A stretch of DNA of 64,000 nt from Asparagopsis taxiformis (taxonomy: Eukaryota; Rhodophyta; Florideophyceae; Bonnemaisoniales; Bonnemaisoniaceae). The stretch is from the NCBI GenBank assembly GCA_030407315.1, contig JALQPE010000228.1:1-64000 (forward strand). Reading direction: 5' to 3'. Below the pieces are notes generated by a model that saw nothing but the letters and a program-made list of their open reading frames with translations, ran no database searches and was not told where the DNA came from. Below are positions 52,609 to 63,772 of this stretch, one piece after another (position 1 is the first letter of the stretch; each line of letters starts with the position of its first letter). The position numbers and the translations under genes are program-made.

Positions 52609-55600
52609 CTAAGACAACGGCCTCATCTTGTTCAAGTCCCATGCGAATATCCCGTTCAGCCCTTTCAAAGTTCCAGGAGGAGGTTCAATACCACCGTATT
52701 TGTACGGGTAAGGACAATCCAAACAACATTCGTTCGGTTCGAACATATAACAAGATACAAGTTTCTGATCCTCACCTTGAAAGTTCGCTAGAGGTACATT
52801 GTGTATTGTAGTTTGGAACCTCTCATCACTAGTTCCTGCACAAAGGAGAGACGCTTTTCCGACGACCTGATCCAAAATGTATAGTTCAACAGAATCTCCT
52901 CCTTTCAGTACTCTCTCTATTCCTTCGATAGTGGATTTACCGGCATTTGTATTATCATCTTTTCCCTTTTTCTGTAGCGAACAGATTTTCGGTTGGCTTA
53001 GCAGAACGCCATCCTCTGCATGATTCCCTGTTCTCCTTTTCTTCGATCCGATACGTGATCTCAGATCATTATGATACAAAGCATCGGCAATAGAACGAAG
53101 TCTTTCATGAGCGAGACGGAAAATCTTGGTACTAGCTTCCACAACCACACATGAACGGGCTGTCTTCATCGCTGCGATCGCAGTAGTAAGTGTTCCTCCG
53201 TAAACATCAATAACTGAACCCCTCTCAGGAGAAAACGTGTTGATTATCTCGGATAACATTCCAATATGTTTCTCTTCTGTTAGAACAGGAGATTTTGTTC
53301 CTGGAGTGAGAAGTTTGTCTTTCGAAACGGGAATTCTGGACATTGCAGCGAATTTCCGTTTCGTTTCTGTTGGGACGAGGTGATATTGGCTTCGAAGGTC
53401 TGGCTTGAAACCGTCCTTACGATGTCCGGGAGCCCTGGCAACAACTGCAAACTCGCACGCGTTTTGTGGGAACATATCTCCGCGATGTGCTTGTACAGTG
53501 TTCGTGTCTTTCATGAATACGAAAGGGTATTCCGGACCGTCGAAACCGACGTTTCTCAGCTCATGCAGGAATGCTGGAAAGTTTCGGAATGATACAAAAC
53601 AGAAAAACCAGCCACCTGGCTTCAAGGCTCTCCTTGCAAACTGGCATAATGCATTGATTTCCTTGTCACTTATGAAATTGTTATATGCGGTATTACGAAG
53701 GGATTTAGAATTCGGAGTTCCATACGGAGGGTCGGTAAGAACTAAATCCTGAAGAGGGTACTCATCTGTCCATATTTTCTTGTCGAAGTCCTGCCATTTC
53801 ATCTGATAGCATTTAATTCCCATTTCAAGAACGTAGTCTTTTCCTTCTGGCTCATTCGTACCAGATGAACCGCGTTTAGAATGAAGGTTGAGGCGGTCTG
53901 AGTTGATACTAGGTGAAGCAGAGACATCGTTCTCTGTTATCATTCGGTCCACTGGAATAGAAGTTTTCGGTCCGGTGATAACCTTTTCGGAAGCGTCAAC
54001 TTCATCTTGTACAGATTCTTGCGTTATCTGGCTCATCTTCGGTACCGAGACTATATCCTCATCACATATTTCGGAGCCTAGTTGAGGAACACTATCTTCC
54101 TTCGAGACATCTTTTTGTTTCTCTTCTTTCGCGTCCCTTGTATCTGCATTTTCGTTATCGGCTGCCGTCTTGCCAATTTCCTGACAGAAAGAATCGGGAT
54201 CTGGTTCTTTTCGATGGCTTTCCCGATACTTCTCTTCCTTCATGGGAGCAATTTGAGGGCAAACTTTCCGGTACTGCTTCAAAAGAGCACCCAGAATATT
54301 ATAATCGTTTCCCATGTTCTCCATAACATCAGTATCGAACTTTGATGAGCGAAGTAGATTCTGCTTGATTGATTCCATGCCCTTTGGCCATACCTGTCCT
54401 TCATGAAGAACCTCGAACTTACGCGCTTCTTTCATCACTGCGCATGTGTATTCGTATTGCTGGAGGGTATCTTTGTATGATACTGGTTTGAATTTATTCA
54501 ATCTGGAGATTCCCCGAAGCCTGTAAAGAGTATGAACTTGAACTTCTTCAGCATCAGTACCCGAAGCATTCATGAACTTGGTTGCAGATTTCAAAGATGT
54601 TAAATTCACAAATTTGCGATACACGCGACAGTCAACGCTTGTCATTGGGGTATTAGTACCCTTTCTCCGAGTTTTCAATGCCATACTGTTGCTAGAAGGA
54701 GGTTCTGCCAAGTCTGGATGCTCCGAATTCATAATTGTTCCAATCTCTTCGATCACTCGCACAGGAAGGCGCAATGCCGTCGCAGCAGTCTGTCTCACGG
54801 TGTTATCCTTGAGGTGGGAGCAACCATCATATGCGGCAGCAACTTGTTTGGCTGTAGGTGGCTTTGAGGTCATGCTCTGCATCCGGTGGGCTTCTTCTTT
54901 CATTCCGCTCAGGATATCATAGAACGTGGTTTCGACATATAATGTTGCATCATGCTTACGGTTCTGATGTCTGCCTAGTTGTTTCAGAACTTGGATAGAA
55001 TGACCTCCTTTCAGTATCGTGACAGGCCACATAAAAGAGTCCCACCTCTCCGGGTTCTCATCTATTAACTCCTGGATTGCAGTCAGTCTGTGCATACCGT
55101 CAACAACTCCGTACCAAACGGAACGGCATTCGGACTTCTCTTTCGCCTCACTGTCAGAAAGAAAATCACCCTGAGGACCGCGTATCGTTTTGAAAAAGTC
55201 AATAATGTGGCGCTGGAACGACCCGGTCAACTCGACTACGATCGCATTGTCGGAGCCCGAAATGAATCCATCAATTCCGTTTGTTTCATCTTGTTCTCGA
55301 CATTGTGCTGACTTTATGTTTCCAGAAAATATCGACTTCAATCGCAACACACCAGAGCGCACTACTTGTCGAACAGCAGTGAGTGGGATGCATGCCCGCG
55401 GATCAACACGTGTGTTCGTAGACCCTTCCATGACGTCTGCAAATAAGGCGGTATTAGTGTGCTTCATGGTGGAAGTACCCGGTTCCTCTTCTGGAGGACC
55501 TGATTTGGAACTGAGTCTGGACCCAGTCCTCTTGAAGAATCTCGTCATGTCATCCAGTTCTGAAATAATGAAGTGCCGGGTAAGAAATGAAGGGGAAACA

Positions 55601-55641
55601 GAAGCTATAAAACTCTGTATCAATTTCTCGCACTTTCGCAT
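52609..55641 (-). CDS. Third ParB / beta-class DNA methyltransferase protein
   Basis: 1,010 residues in one frame. ParB-like domain ~80-220 with GVVDGMHRLTAIQ (DGMHR 181-185), the clearest ParB/sulfiredoxin motif in the window, followed by a helical, HTH-like region (TAKQVAAAYDG...DNTVRQTAATALRLP, ~263-295). The methylase has LVLTDPPYGTP (DPPY 637-640) then SVIDVYGGTLTTAIA (~808-822), beta-class order. Basic SKKRRTG at 866-872. Unlike modules A and B there is no SET domain; the C-terminus has a Cys-rich NECCLDCPYPYKYGG. It is the closest of the three to prokaryotic ParB-methylases in layout. It likely methylates adenine-N6 or cytosine-N4. It pairs with the transposase-type gene downstream, suggesting element cargo. 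Confidence 0.85.
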   Translation of the reverse strand: MRKCEKLIQSFIASVSPSFLTRHFIISELDDMTRFFKRTGSRLSSKSGPPEEEPGTSTMKHTNTALFADVMEGSTNTRVDPRACIPLTAVRQVVRSGVLRLKSIFSGNIKSAQCREQDETNGIDGFISGSDNAIVVELTGSFQRHIIDFFKTIRGPQGDFLSDSEAKEKSECRSVWYGVVDGMHRLTAIQELIDENPERWDSFMWPVTILKGGHSIQVLKQLGRHQNRKHDATLYVETTFYDILSGMKEEAHRMQSMTSKPPTAKQVAAAYDGCSHLKDNTVRQTAATALRLPVRVIEEIGTIMNSEHPDLAEPPSSNSMALKTRRKGTNTPMTSVDCRVYRKFVNLTSLKSATKFMNASGTDAEEVQVHTLYRLRGISRLNKFKPVSYKDTLQQYEYTCAVMKEARKFEVLHEGQVWPKGMESIKQNLLRSSKFDTDVMENMGNDYNILGALLKQYRKVCPQIAPMKEEKYRESHRKEPDPDSFCQEIGKTAADNENADTRDAKEEKQKDVSKEDSVPQLGSEICDEDIVSVPKMSQITQESVQDEVDASEKVITGPKTSIPVDRMITENDVSASPSINSDRLNLHSKRGSSGTNEPEGKDYVLEMGIKCYQMKWQDFDKKIWTDEYPLQDLVLTDPPYGTPNSKSLRNTAYNNFISDKEINALCQFARRALKPGGWFFCFVSFRNFPAFLHELRNVGFDGPEYPFVFMKDTNTVQAHRGDMFPQNACEFAVVARAPGHRKDGFKPDLRSQYHLVPTETKRKFAAMSRIPVSKDKLLTPGTKSPVLTEEKHIGMLSEIINTFSPERGSVIDVYGGTLTTAIAAMKTARSCVVVEASTKIFRLAHERLRSIADALYHNDLRSRIGSKKRRTGNHAEDGVLLSQPKICSLQKKGKDDNTNAGKSTIEGIERVLKGGDSVELYILDQVVGKASLLCAGTSDERFQTTIHNVPLANFQGEDQKLVSCYMFEPNECCLDCPYPYKYGGIEPPPGTLKGLNGIFAWDLNKMRPLS

Positions 55642-56147
55642 GAAGGACTTGAAATGATTGTCATGAACGCCATACTCAAGTACAGTGTACTTTCACCATG
55701 CATAGTACACTGGCCCAGACCCGAAATGACCGTTCACATTGGATCCAATGTGAACGGTCATTTCGGTTTTGGGCCAGTGCACTATGCATGGTGAAGCATC
55801 TTGGCCATGCAGGACACGACACGGCTCAAACCGGATTACGACGGCGGTGGTGGCCCGAGTATCGTGGTTACCATTGCTTGGAAGACAATTGAAGTGGATA
55901 GGAGACGCAAGCACTCTCCCAATGATTACCAGTCAGAAATATAAGTAGCGGGGTATTCTAAAAATTATATTGCGCCGGGCCGTGTCCATCCAGATGATGG
56001 AATGATTTGGCAATCTGATTTGCTATATTGCTCACAACACTTGGCATATTTTTTTTCATATTTCCCAGGAATGGCCCATCTCACCAGGACTATTTCCTAT
56101 ACAGGAAATGGGCCGTACACATCATCTTTTCGCTGCTAATAGCAGAA
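55642..56147. other. Gap with a 100-bp palindrome
   Basis: Contains the palindrome listed separately, and a small ATTTCCTATACAGGAAAT hairpin at ~56,090. Plus-strand reading beyond the palindrome gives only short ORFs with no recognisable content. Confidence 0.4.
55694..55793. repeat. 100-bp near-perfect palindrome
   Basis: Left arm begins CACCATGCATAGTACACTGG, right arm ends TATGCATGGTG; the centre is CACATTGGATCCAATGTG. Only three mismatches in about 47 paired positions. It lies 50 bp upstream of the third ParB-methylase start. Confidence 0.92.
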
Positions 56148-56576
56148 ATGTCTGAACAGGTTTCGCCACCTTCCCCTCCGATACCAATATTACCGAACAG
56201 GTCTGAGTATCTTGCACACCGAAAAACCATTCTCATTTCCCCATTGCAATGCCATTTTTCAGTAAACAGCGCAGCTACCAGGTTTCTTTCATCCCTTAAT
56301 ACATTCCATATCCTACATTACACCTTAGAGTACATTCCTACCCACTGCAACTTAGACGATAAACAATGCATATTAGAAATAGAAACTCAGACCGAAAGAA
56401 CATTATTATTGCTTGAACGGTGCACAAAGCAGGCCTGCCGAAAAGTAGTACGTTGTACTGTTCTCAAACTACAGAAGCTTGATTCGATTTTTGTACAACT
56501 AAAATGGTGTTTACAAGGTTCAGGTGCAATAGCATGCACCTTGATACATATAAATGGTAGAACATTTACATTATGA
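56148..56576 (+). CDS. Hypothetical ORF, 142 residues
   Basis: Open from further upstream (56,028); the ATG at 56,148 (MSEQVSPPSPP) is a plausible start. Pro/Ser-rich N-terminus, then a Leu-rich helical part with several Cys. No family recognised; it may be a chance ORF in AT-rich DNA. Confidence 0.25.
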   Translation: MSEQVSPPSPPIPILPNRSEYLAHRKTILISPLQCHFSVNSAATRFLSSLNTFHILHYTLEYIPTHCNLDDKQCILEIETQTERTLLLLERCTKQACRKVVRCTVLKLQKLDSIFVQLKWCLQGSGAIACTLIHINGRTFTL

Positions 56577-56970
56577 CTCCATTCAATGAACAGAATATTG
56601 TTCTACGAACATGTGGAATAATAACGGGAGCAGATAATGAATCGTTCCCACCAAGAGTATTCGGATTAGAGATCAGACAGATAACATGTCTTTCCACAGT
56701 CATTGCTGGTTGAACTACGACTGGCACGCTGGAATCCTTCAATTCAAGAGAGTTCCGGGCGTCCAATGAGATCGATGGATTCAAGGCTCATAATTCAAGA
56801 ATACATCTCGTTCCGAAAAGTACAGAAAGCGCTCATTTGTGACATATTTACATCCTGAACGTTTATAACTGATTAGAAGCTGGTTCCCGTTCTGGTATAA
56901 AGCAGGACATGTGCTGCAAGTCCCCGACACTTTCGCCCCATACCACCTCCATCAACAATGACCGAATCAT
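56577..56970. other. Gap before CACTA-like element 3
   Basis: No supported gene. It ends with the triplet CAT immediately before CACTACGG. Confidence 0.4.
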
Positions 56971-57346
56971 CACTACGGTGTTGAAAAGGGGGCCTCAGAC
57001 AGTACGGTGAGACAGTGATTTTTACTGTCTGAGACAGTAAAAATCACTATGCGGTAAATGAAAATTAATGCCACACTTGGAGACAGTGATTTGCACTGTC
57101 TGGCAGACAGTACGGAACACTGTCTGCAGACAGTAAAAAACACTGTCTCACAGTACTGTCTGAGGCAGTGAATGGAGACAGTAAAAATTAATGATTTATT
57201 CAATAGTTGGAAATGATGTAATTTACTGTACTGGGCAGTGTTGGCTGATAGTGTTTTGTATTGGCCAAGGCAACATGGCCGGATAGTGAAATACGCTGCC
57301 TGGGACAATAGACGGAACCAACACGGTGCACTGTCCTGGGCAGTAC

Positions 57347-57500
57347 CTGGAGACAGTGATTTTCACTGTCCTGGGCAGTACCTGGAGACAGTGATTTTCA
57401 TTGTCCTGGGCAGCACCTGGAGACAGTACTTTGTGCTGCCCTGGGCAGCACCTGGAGACAGTATTTCGTGCTGCCCTGGGCAGCACCTGGAGACAGTAAA
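57347..57500. repeat. 35-bp array, four units
   Basis: Same unit as 16,316-16,640 but with five fewer repeats; the offset between the two copies changes by exactly 175 bp across it. Confidence 0.85.
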
Positions 57501-58201
57501 AGTAGTGTCCTGATATAGTAAAATTCGGTGTCTGGGAGTGGTGGATGAGATGGAGCGTCACGCTGTCGTGGGCATCTTTCTGGGGTAGAGGAAGGCAGTT
57601 CTAGCGCTATGAGGATGGGGCATGGACGGTATTCATATGGGAATGGACAGAATAGTACGGCTAGGAATTTTTATTTCGTAGTGACTATGAGCTAGCGAGA
57701 GGTATACGCGGTAGGATAGGTAGCAATCTAAGAGGGGGCGATATGGGAAGCTTCACTCTGGATTTGTTTATTTGCGCAGGCTACATTGAGAATAAACAAT
57801 CCCTATGTTAAAAATGCTACTACAACTAACACTATTCCGACGAGTAAAACTAAAACTACTAGAAAAGTCTAGAAATCTATCAACTGATTGAGCTGCATGA
57901 ATAAGCTAGGAAATGAAGAGAAGAAGAAAAAATGATGTATAGAAAGGAAACAAGTTAGTGACGTTGAATTGGAGAGGGAAATTGATGGTGATTAGGAGAC
58001 TAACGTACCTTAACAAATACCATTGCATCCCAAATTGAGATATGTACTCACAGGCAGAAAAGAAAAGTAGTGGAGAAGTGGTAAGAGAGAAAGATAAATG
58101 AAAGTAGAAGTGGAATACTCACCGACTGGAAACCTGAGAAAGAGAAAACAAATAGAAAACTGGGTTAGTGGCGTGAGTTGTGGAAACGTACCATCATGGT
58201 T

Positions 58202-58338
58202 CATATCCGTCGGAGACAAAGCAACAACTTTGGCCTTGGAAGCCGTATTGATGATCTAAAACTTACGCTTTGGAAGCAGTTTAGATGATCTATACGGCTT
58301 CCACGGCCAGGGTTGTTGCTTTGTTTCCGACGGATATG
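58202..58338. repeat. Foldback inverted repeat, duplicate
   Basis: Same structure as 17,343-17,479. The surrounding 57,510-59,416 has the same non-ORF content as 16,651-18,557. Confidence 0.8.
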
Positions 58339-59416
58339 AAGATGGAAACAGGGATTTTCAGAATCTGTTGTTTAAGTAGCACTCTGCGGGCGGAAATGAC
58401 GTGTAGGAGAACAATAGAGGGATGAATTTGAAACAGAGCGGTGCGATGGGAGGCCCAGAAAACGATACCTAGGCTGCGAATTACGCTTGGAAGCACATGA
58501 TCTGGCAGAGGAGGCGCACATTATCGTATCTTCTACCGCCTTTTATTGTCTAGAATGACGTCATCACTACAGAAATATAGGAAAAACACTAGCATATGGG
58601 GCCTACAGGACAGGCGGAGGTGAAGAGTAAGAAAAATGGCGCACTTTCCTGGACGAGGAGTCCGCGCTTCCAGTGATGATGTGGATGGTATATATCGATA
58701 ACGTCATTGTATGCTCCGAGTACACTTGGCAGGCAGTCAAAGCGGGCCACGTGGATGGTGGCGGTTAGGAAACAGCAGTGTCGAAGAATTTTTATAATTT
58801 TCATGTTTCAAGCGAGCAGTGAGTCTGCATTGCAATATATAAATGTATCCTAATTTAAGATATCACACCGAGTACGATTCAACGAGACATCGTGTTTTCA
58901 CCTTGTGAATAGGGCCGAGAATATGGTAGAGTATACGAGTAGGAACTACGTGCATGAGAAAATCAGATTCAGTATTAGTGCTTAGAGCATCACTGCGTAA
59001 CAAACGGAAGTGGATACGTCTTGGCCAGGATGGTGTTTAGGGAATGCGATACAAGATAGCAAAACGATATTGAGTAGGTCGAGCCCGGATGAAATAGCAA
59101 TCATTGTGCATAAAGTAATGAGCATAGGACAAATCATTGTGGTGAAACAGTTCATTGGATCGAATGAAAGCCAGGAAAGGTTTCTTAATGGTTGAATTTA
59201 GTGGCGGAGAAATATAATTCTGCACTATAGCGGAGAAGTAGCGGAAAAGAGTAAATCTCCTTCAGCAAGCGAGACATGCATCAATATTGCCCAGTATAGT
59301 TCGTCTGAAGTGCAAGTTGAACCTCGCAAAGTGAATATCAGAGGTCGTTGGCTAGTGGTTGAAGAAGTCTGCAACGATGGAGCAATTCTTGAAAACGGAT
59401 TTGGCTGCAGAAAACT

Positions 59417-61567
59417 ATTCCGAACAGGCCAGAGTTCGTGCAGTTCTCTTCGACGGAGAATCTGGCTGGGTGTACGGTGAAATTGTTGTTCAACGGATCG
59501 TTTAGGGGTGCTCCGGACGTCCAAAATTGTGTCAACCTCGAGATGACGGCGTACTACACTTGTAGCCGTTGGTGGGCCGGGCTGAAACCGAACTCGGTTG
59601 GTACCATTGGGCAGGAATAGATTGCTGGTTTGTTGGAAATCTTCGGGTACGTGAAGGAGGTGGCCGAGTATTGGAACGTTTCGGATGTGTTGAGGATGCT
59701 GGATGGCTCCATTCCCAGCGTGGGTGACCCGAGCAAGAGCTTCGACATTCACTCACGCGTTGTCGAAGTTTTTGCGCTGATGGTGCCCAAGAAGGGGTTC
59801 TGAGCGGACTTACATCGCAAGGAAGGCCCTCCCAATGGCTCCAAGTTTGAGAACATCTTTCCCAATCGGAAGTCTGTGTTTTGAAAGGACGCCAGGAAAA
59901 TGCTCCTGCGCGTAACTGGCTACCGCGACATGTAAATGCGGAAACAATTTTACGTGGTGGACCCACACATCCCACATGCTGCGCTCCCAGTCACATGTGG
60001 TCATGATTCCGCCAACCCTTCCCCTTCCATTTCCATTTCCCTGACCATCCCTTCATCCTCCATTCCTTTGCCTTTGAAGAATCCAATTGAGGTAGTACCA
60101 CCTCAATTAGATTCTTCCAGCTATTCCGAGGCTCCCTCTGTTTCTGCCACTACCCCTGTCGTGTCTGCATCGTCCGGAGTGGAAACTTCTGGGAAAGTGA
60201 TGCCCAAAAGGAGTATCTGCCTGAAAGAGAGTCGTTCCGGTCGTGGTGGAACAGCGACGGCGGGTGGTGCGAGCCCTGTTCAGGTCGTCGAGCTGGAGAG
60301 CGCACCCAAGGAAGCGGGTAAAAGCTCCATCCTCGGGAAGCGCAACTGGGAAACCGCTTCTGCGACGCCCGAGCCCTCTACCAAAAAGAGGAAGCTCAGT
60401 GAGATTTCATCAAAGTCGTCGTCAAAGAAATCCAAGTCGGCTTCCAGAGGAAGTTCTCGGGAGCCGATTCTCCAGTTCGACGACGCCCATGAAAATCCTA
60501 TTCCCGACAGTATCGTCGATGAGAATGTGGCCGCCGTTCTCCCTAACGCAATTGCGTCTGGTAGCCCGATGAAGTACTACATGGAAATTACGACGGTAGA
60601 GACGGTGCGGGCGGAAATAAAGGCGGCAGCATTCCTGGCAGCTGCATCGCCAGGTGCTGAGGACTCGGTGGTGGAATAGTACTTTGCGGTGAAGCGGCGT
60701 TGCTGGACAACATGGGGGTGGTTGTTGTGGAAGGCCTCTTGCAGTCGTCCACGGCTGGTAGTGCGACGCATGACCTCTTCAGTCACTTTTCTCGGCAGTT
60801 CCAGCTGGTTGAGGAGGTTGAAAAGCCACAGAAACCCTCCCAGCAGTCTGATTCTGATGATGAAGACAGGAAACCACAGGACGAGCCGCCAGATTTCGCC
60901 AAGCCCGGTTTTGATCCTTCGCCGTGGCATTTCATCCACAACGTGGGTGCTGCGAAGGACCGCATAGATGGTGGTCGTGGGCGACTCCCCCTGCCGCGGT
61001 GTGAATTGTGCGACAAGCTGGAGGAGGGGAATTTGGATATGTACAGGAACAAGTTGGTGGCAGAGCTTGCTCTTGGTGTTTGTGCGGATTTCTTGAAGTT
61101 GGGAATGGAGGGTGAGGATCCTGTCTTTTTCCCGAAGACAGGATTACGGCTGCTTCTTAAAACAGATGGGGCTGCGGACCAGGATGGGCACACGGACTTC
61201 TGAGAATCCCAATTTTGAGGAGTCGGACCTACCCAATCCCCATCCTATTTCATGATGTCGAGCGGATCCGATGGGTTCTTTATAGTAGCTGCACCTTATA
61301 GTCATGTATGCCTGGTCCATACGGACGCCGACATGTGGAAGGTTCCCGTTAACCACTTTTATGTGCCACCCTATTCCGTCTTAGTTGATCGCGGTGACCT
61401 TTACCATTACGGGGTCGGCTTCAGGTGAGGAGATCTTCCTGTGGGAGCAGAATTTAGTCTATGGTCTGCCCACGCGCGGCCACATCTACTTGAAGACGGA
61501 GAAGGACGTCCTCACGGACCACATCCACACCGTCGAATATTAAAAGTATGACAGGAGCAATAGATAG
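59417..61567 (+). pseudogene. 5'-truncated ParB/oxygenase copy 3
   Basis: Near-identical to copy 2 at a constant offset of 40,859 bp, with the same inherited stops after VPKKGF, in the TGTGTTTTGA stretch, after DSVVE and after HTDF. It adds a private TAG at 59,618-59,620 where copy 2 has TGG. The oxygenase motifs remain readable. Confidence 0.85.
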
Positions 61568-61963
61568 CATACGAGAAGTATTAAAACCTATGCTATTGTT
61601 CCCTGCTATGAAGTTCTGTCTTTCTCATCTCAACATTATTCGCTTAGCCCACCTTTCTATTTTCATCTATACATCTGACCTTCATGTCATAGTTTAGTGC
61701 TACTAAGCCTATTGATTGCTACATTTTTGTATTAGTCTACAACTTTACATGATTTCACTAGCTAGACCGTAGGGGGGAACTAGTTTTAGACCTTGACAAC
61801 CCGTGAGGTTCGACTATAAGAGACGTTGCTGAGATAACACATGACACAGAATGCTCCTGAAAGCCACTCACAGCCGTACAAACGTTCTGCTGAGCCATGT
61901 TCCTGACTTCCCAATTCCTTGCTCACCCTTCCCTAGGTGGGAGGGGGACGGAACTCTCAGCCC
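61568..61963. other. 3' flank of copy 3
   Basis: Same non-coding content as 20,709-21,103. Confidence 0.5.
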
Positions 61964-62427
61964 CTTACAGCGGAAGCCGTTTACCGGGGATTCTTACAGC
62001 AAAGTCATCGTTACGATGACTTTGCTGTAAGAAAGCGTTTCCATTACAGTGGCCAAGAATTTTTTCACCGGGTAAAAAAATCATGGCAGCTGTAATGATT
62101 TATTTTCTTACAGCAAAGTCATCGTAACGATGACTTTGCTGTAAGGAAACGTTTCCATTGCAGTGGCCAAAGAAATTTTACCGGGTAAAAAATCAGCAAG
62201 AATTTTTACCGGGTGAAAAATCGTGGCTGCTGTAATGATTTATTTTCTTACAGCAAAGTCATCGTAACGATGACTTTGCTGTAAGAAAGCGTTTCAATTA
62301 CAGTGGCCAAGAATTTTTTTACCGGGTAAAAAATCATGGCTGCTGTAATGATTTATTTTCTTACAGCAAAGTCATCGTAACGATGACTTTGCTGTAAGCA
62401 TCCCTGGTAAATTGCTTCCGCTGTAAG
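61964..62427. repeat. Nested-palindrome module 7
   Basis: Four CTTACAGCAAAGTCATCG palindromes, as in module 3, but the second hairpin spacer is 29 bp longer because an extra AAAAAATCAGCAAG-type arm piece is present. Confidence 0.85.
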
Positions 62428-63047
62428 CGGCAGGGACTTCCGTCCTTTTCCGACCTAGGGAAGGGTGAGGAGGGAATTATGAAGTCAGGAAACAGGGTAT
62501 AGGAATGGTATGGACGGCTGTAGGCGGCATTAGGTAACACATTGTGTTGTTTACACCCGGTTTGAGCTGGGTGTTGTGTCTAGTATGGTTGGAGGAGTGT
62601 ACGAAATTTCTACCACGTGGTCGGAAATGGTTCAATTTTCTCACGACAGAGATTCTGACTTTCGAAATTCAAACTCGTTAAAGTGGGCTGGAGTTGGTGT
62701 GAACACCTCCAGGACCTCTGGGAAGGATCTGGTAACACATGTCCTGTGACTGCACGCGGTTATCCTCTCTGAAATCAACCATAGATTATCGGAGGGCAAA
62801 ATCTACTCTTGGTGCCGTGTGGCACATTGACTATACAAAACCGTCTGTTTCCAGTTTTTATATACTTTACTCTCGAGTAGATAGGATTTCAGCTGTCCGA
62901 GTAAAGAATGGGCCATATAAATGTTTCATTTCAACACAAGCATTGTGCAATTCAACCTCTTCCAGGTCCAAAAACTTGTCCAGAGTACACTTCCAGGCCA
63001 TCGCCTGGGAGCGTACTCTGGACAATTTTTTGGACTAAGTGCACTTT

Positions 63048-63330
63048 CAAGTGCATGCACTTGGAGGCATCCAGTCCAAATCTACGTCGTTCCGACAAAG
63101 TTGAATTTTGGCCATGGCCGAAATTCATCATATCTGCAGTTGTGAGAATCTGATGACCAAAAATCGATGCATTCTGCCAGCCCTAATGCGCAAGCCAGAA
63201 GCTTTACGGACAGATAAAACACCTTTCTGTAATCCCCAGAGCCACTCCAGCCCTTATACACTACGGTGTTGAAAAGGGGGCCTCAGACAGTACGGTGAGA
63301 CAGTGATTTTTACTGCCTCACTGTACAATG
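63048..63330. repeat. Satellite monomer and internal CACTA left-end fragment, duplicate
   Basis: Duplicates 22,160-22,440; the CACTACGG fragment starts at 63,259. Confidence 0.65.
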
Positions 63331-63562
63331 ATCTTCAGGAAGTAGGATATTCTCTAAGCCTAGCACGGGAGAGAAAGATGGAAGCGTAGGCATGCAGAAG
63401 TATAGAGGCAATAGTATGTGTAGACTATGGCAGTGGTAGAAAAGTATTTCATGCACGAAAAGGACTGGTAGAGTGACACTAGAGAAGTGATGCTTAGCAG
63501 GAAGGGATGTGGAGATGATGAAGGAGGACAACAGACATGAGATCGAGGGTTGAGACCAACGG

Positions 63563-63772
63563 CTTACAGACGGAGCAGTTTACCAGGGATGTTTACAGCA
63601 AAGTCATCGTTACGATGACTTTGCTGTAAGAAAACAATTCATTACAGTAGCCATGATTTTTTTACCGGGTAAAAAATTCCTGGCCACTGTAATGAAAACG
63701 TTTTCTTACAGCAAAGTCATCGTAACGATGACTTTGCTGTAAGCATCCCTGGTAAACTGCCTCAGCTGTAAG
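63563..63772. repeat. Nested-palindrome module 8
   Basis: Two intact CTTACAGCAAAGTCATCGT palindromes around one TTTACCGGGTAAAAAA hairpin with complete outer arms. It is the minimal complete form of the module and a good reference for the family. Confidence 0.85.
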
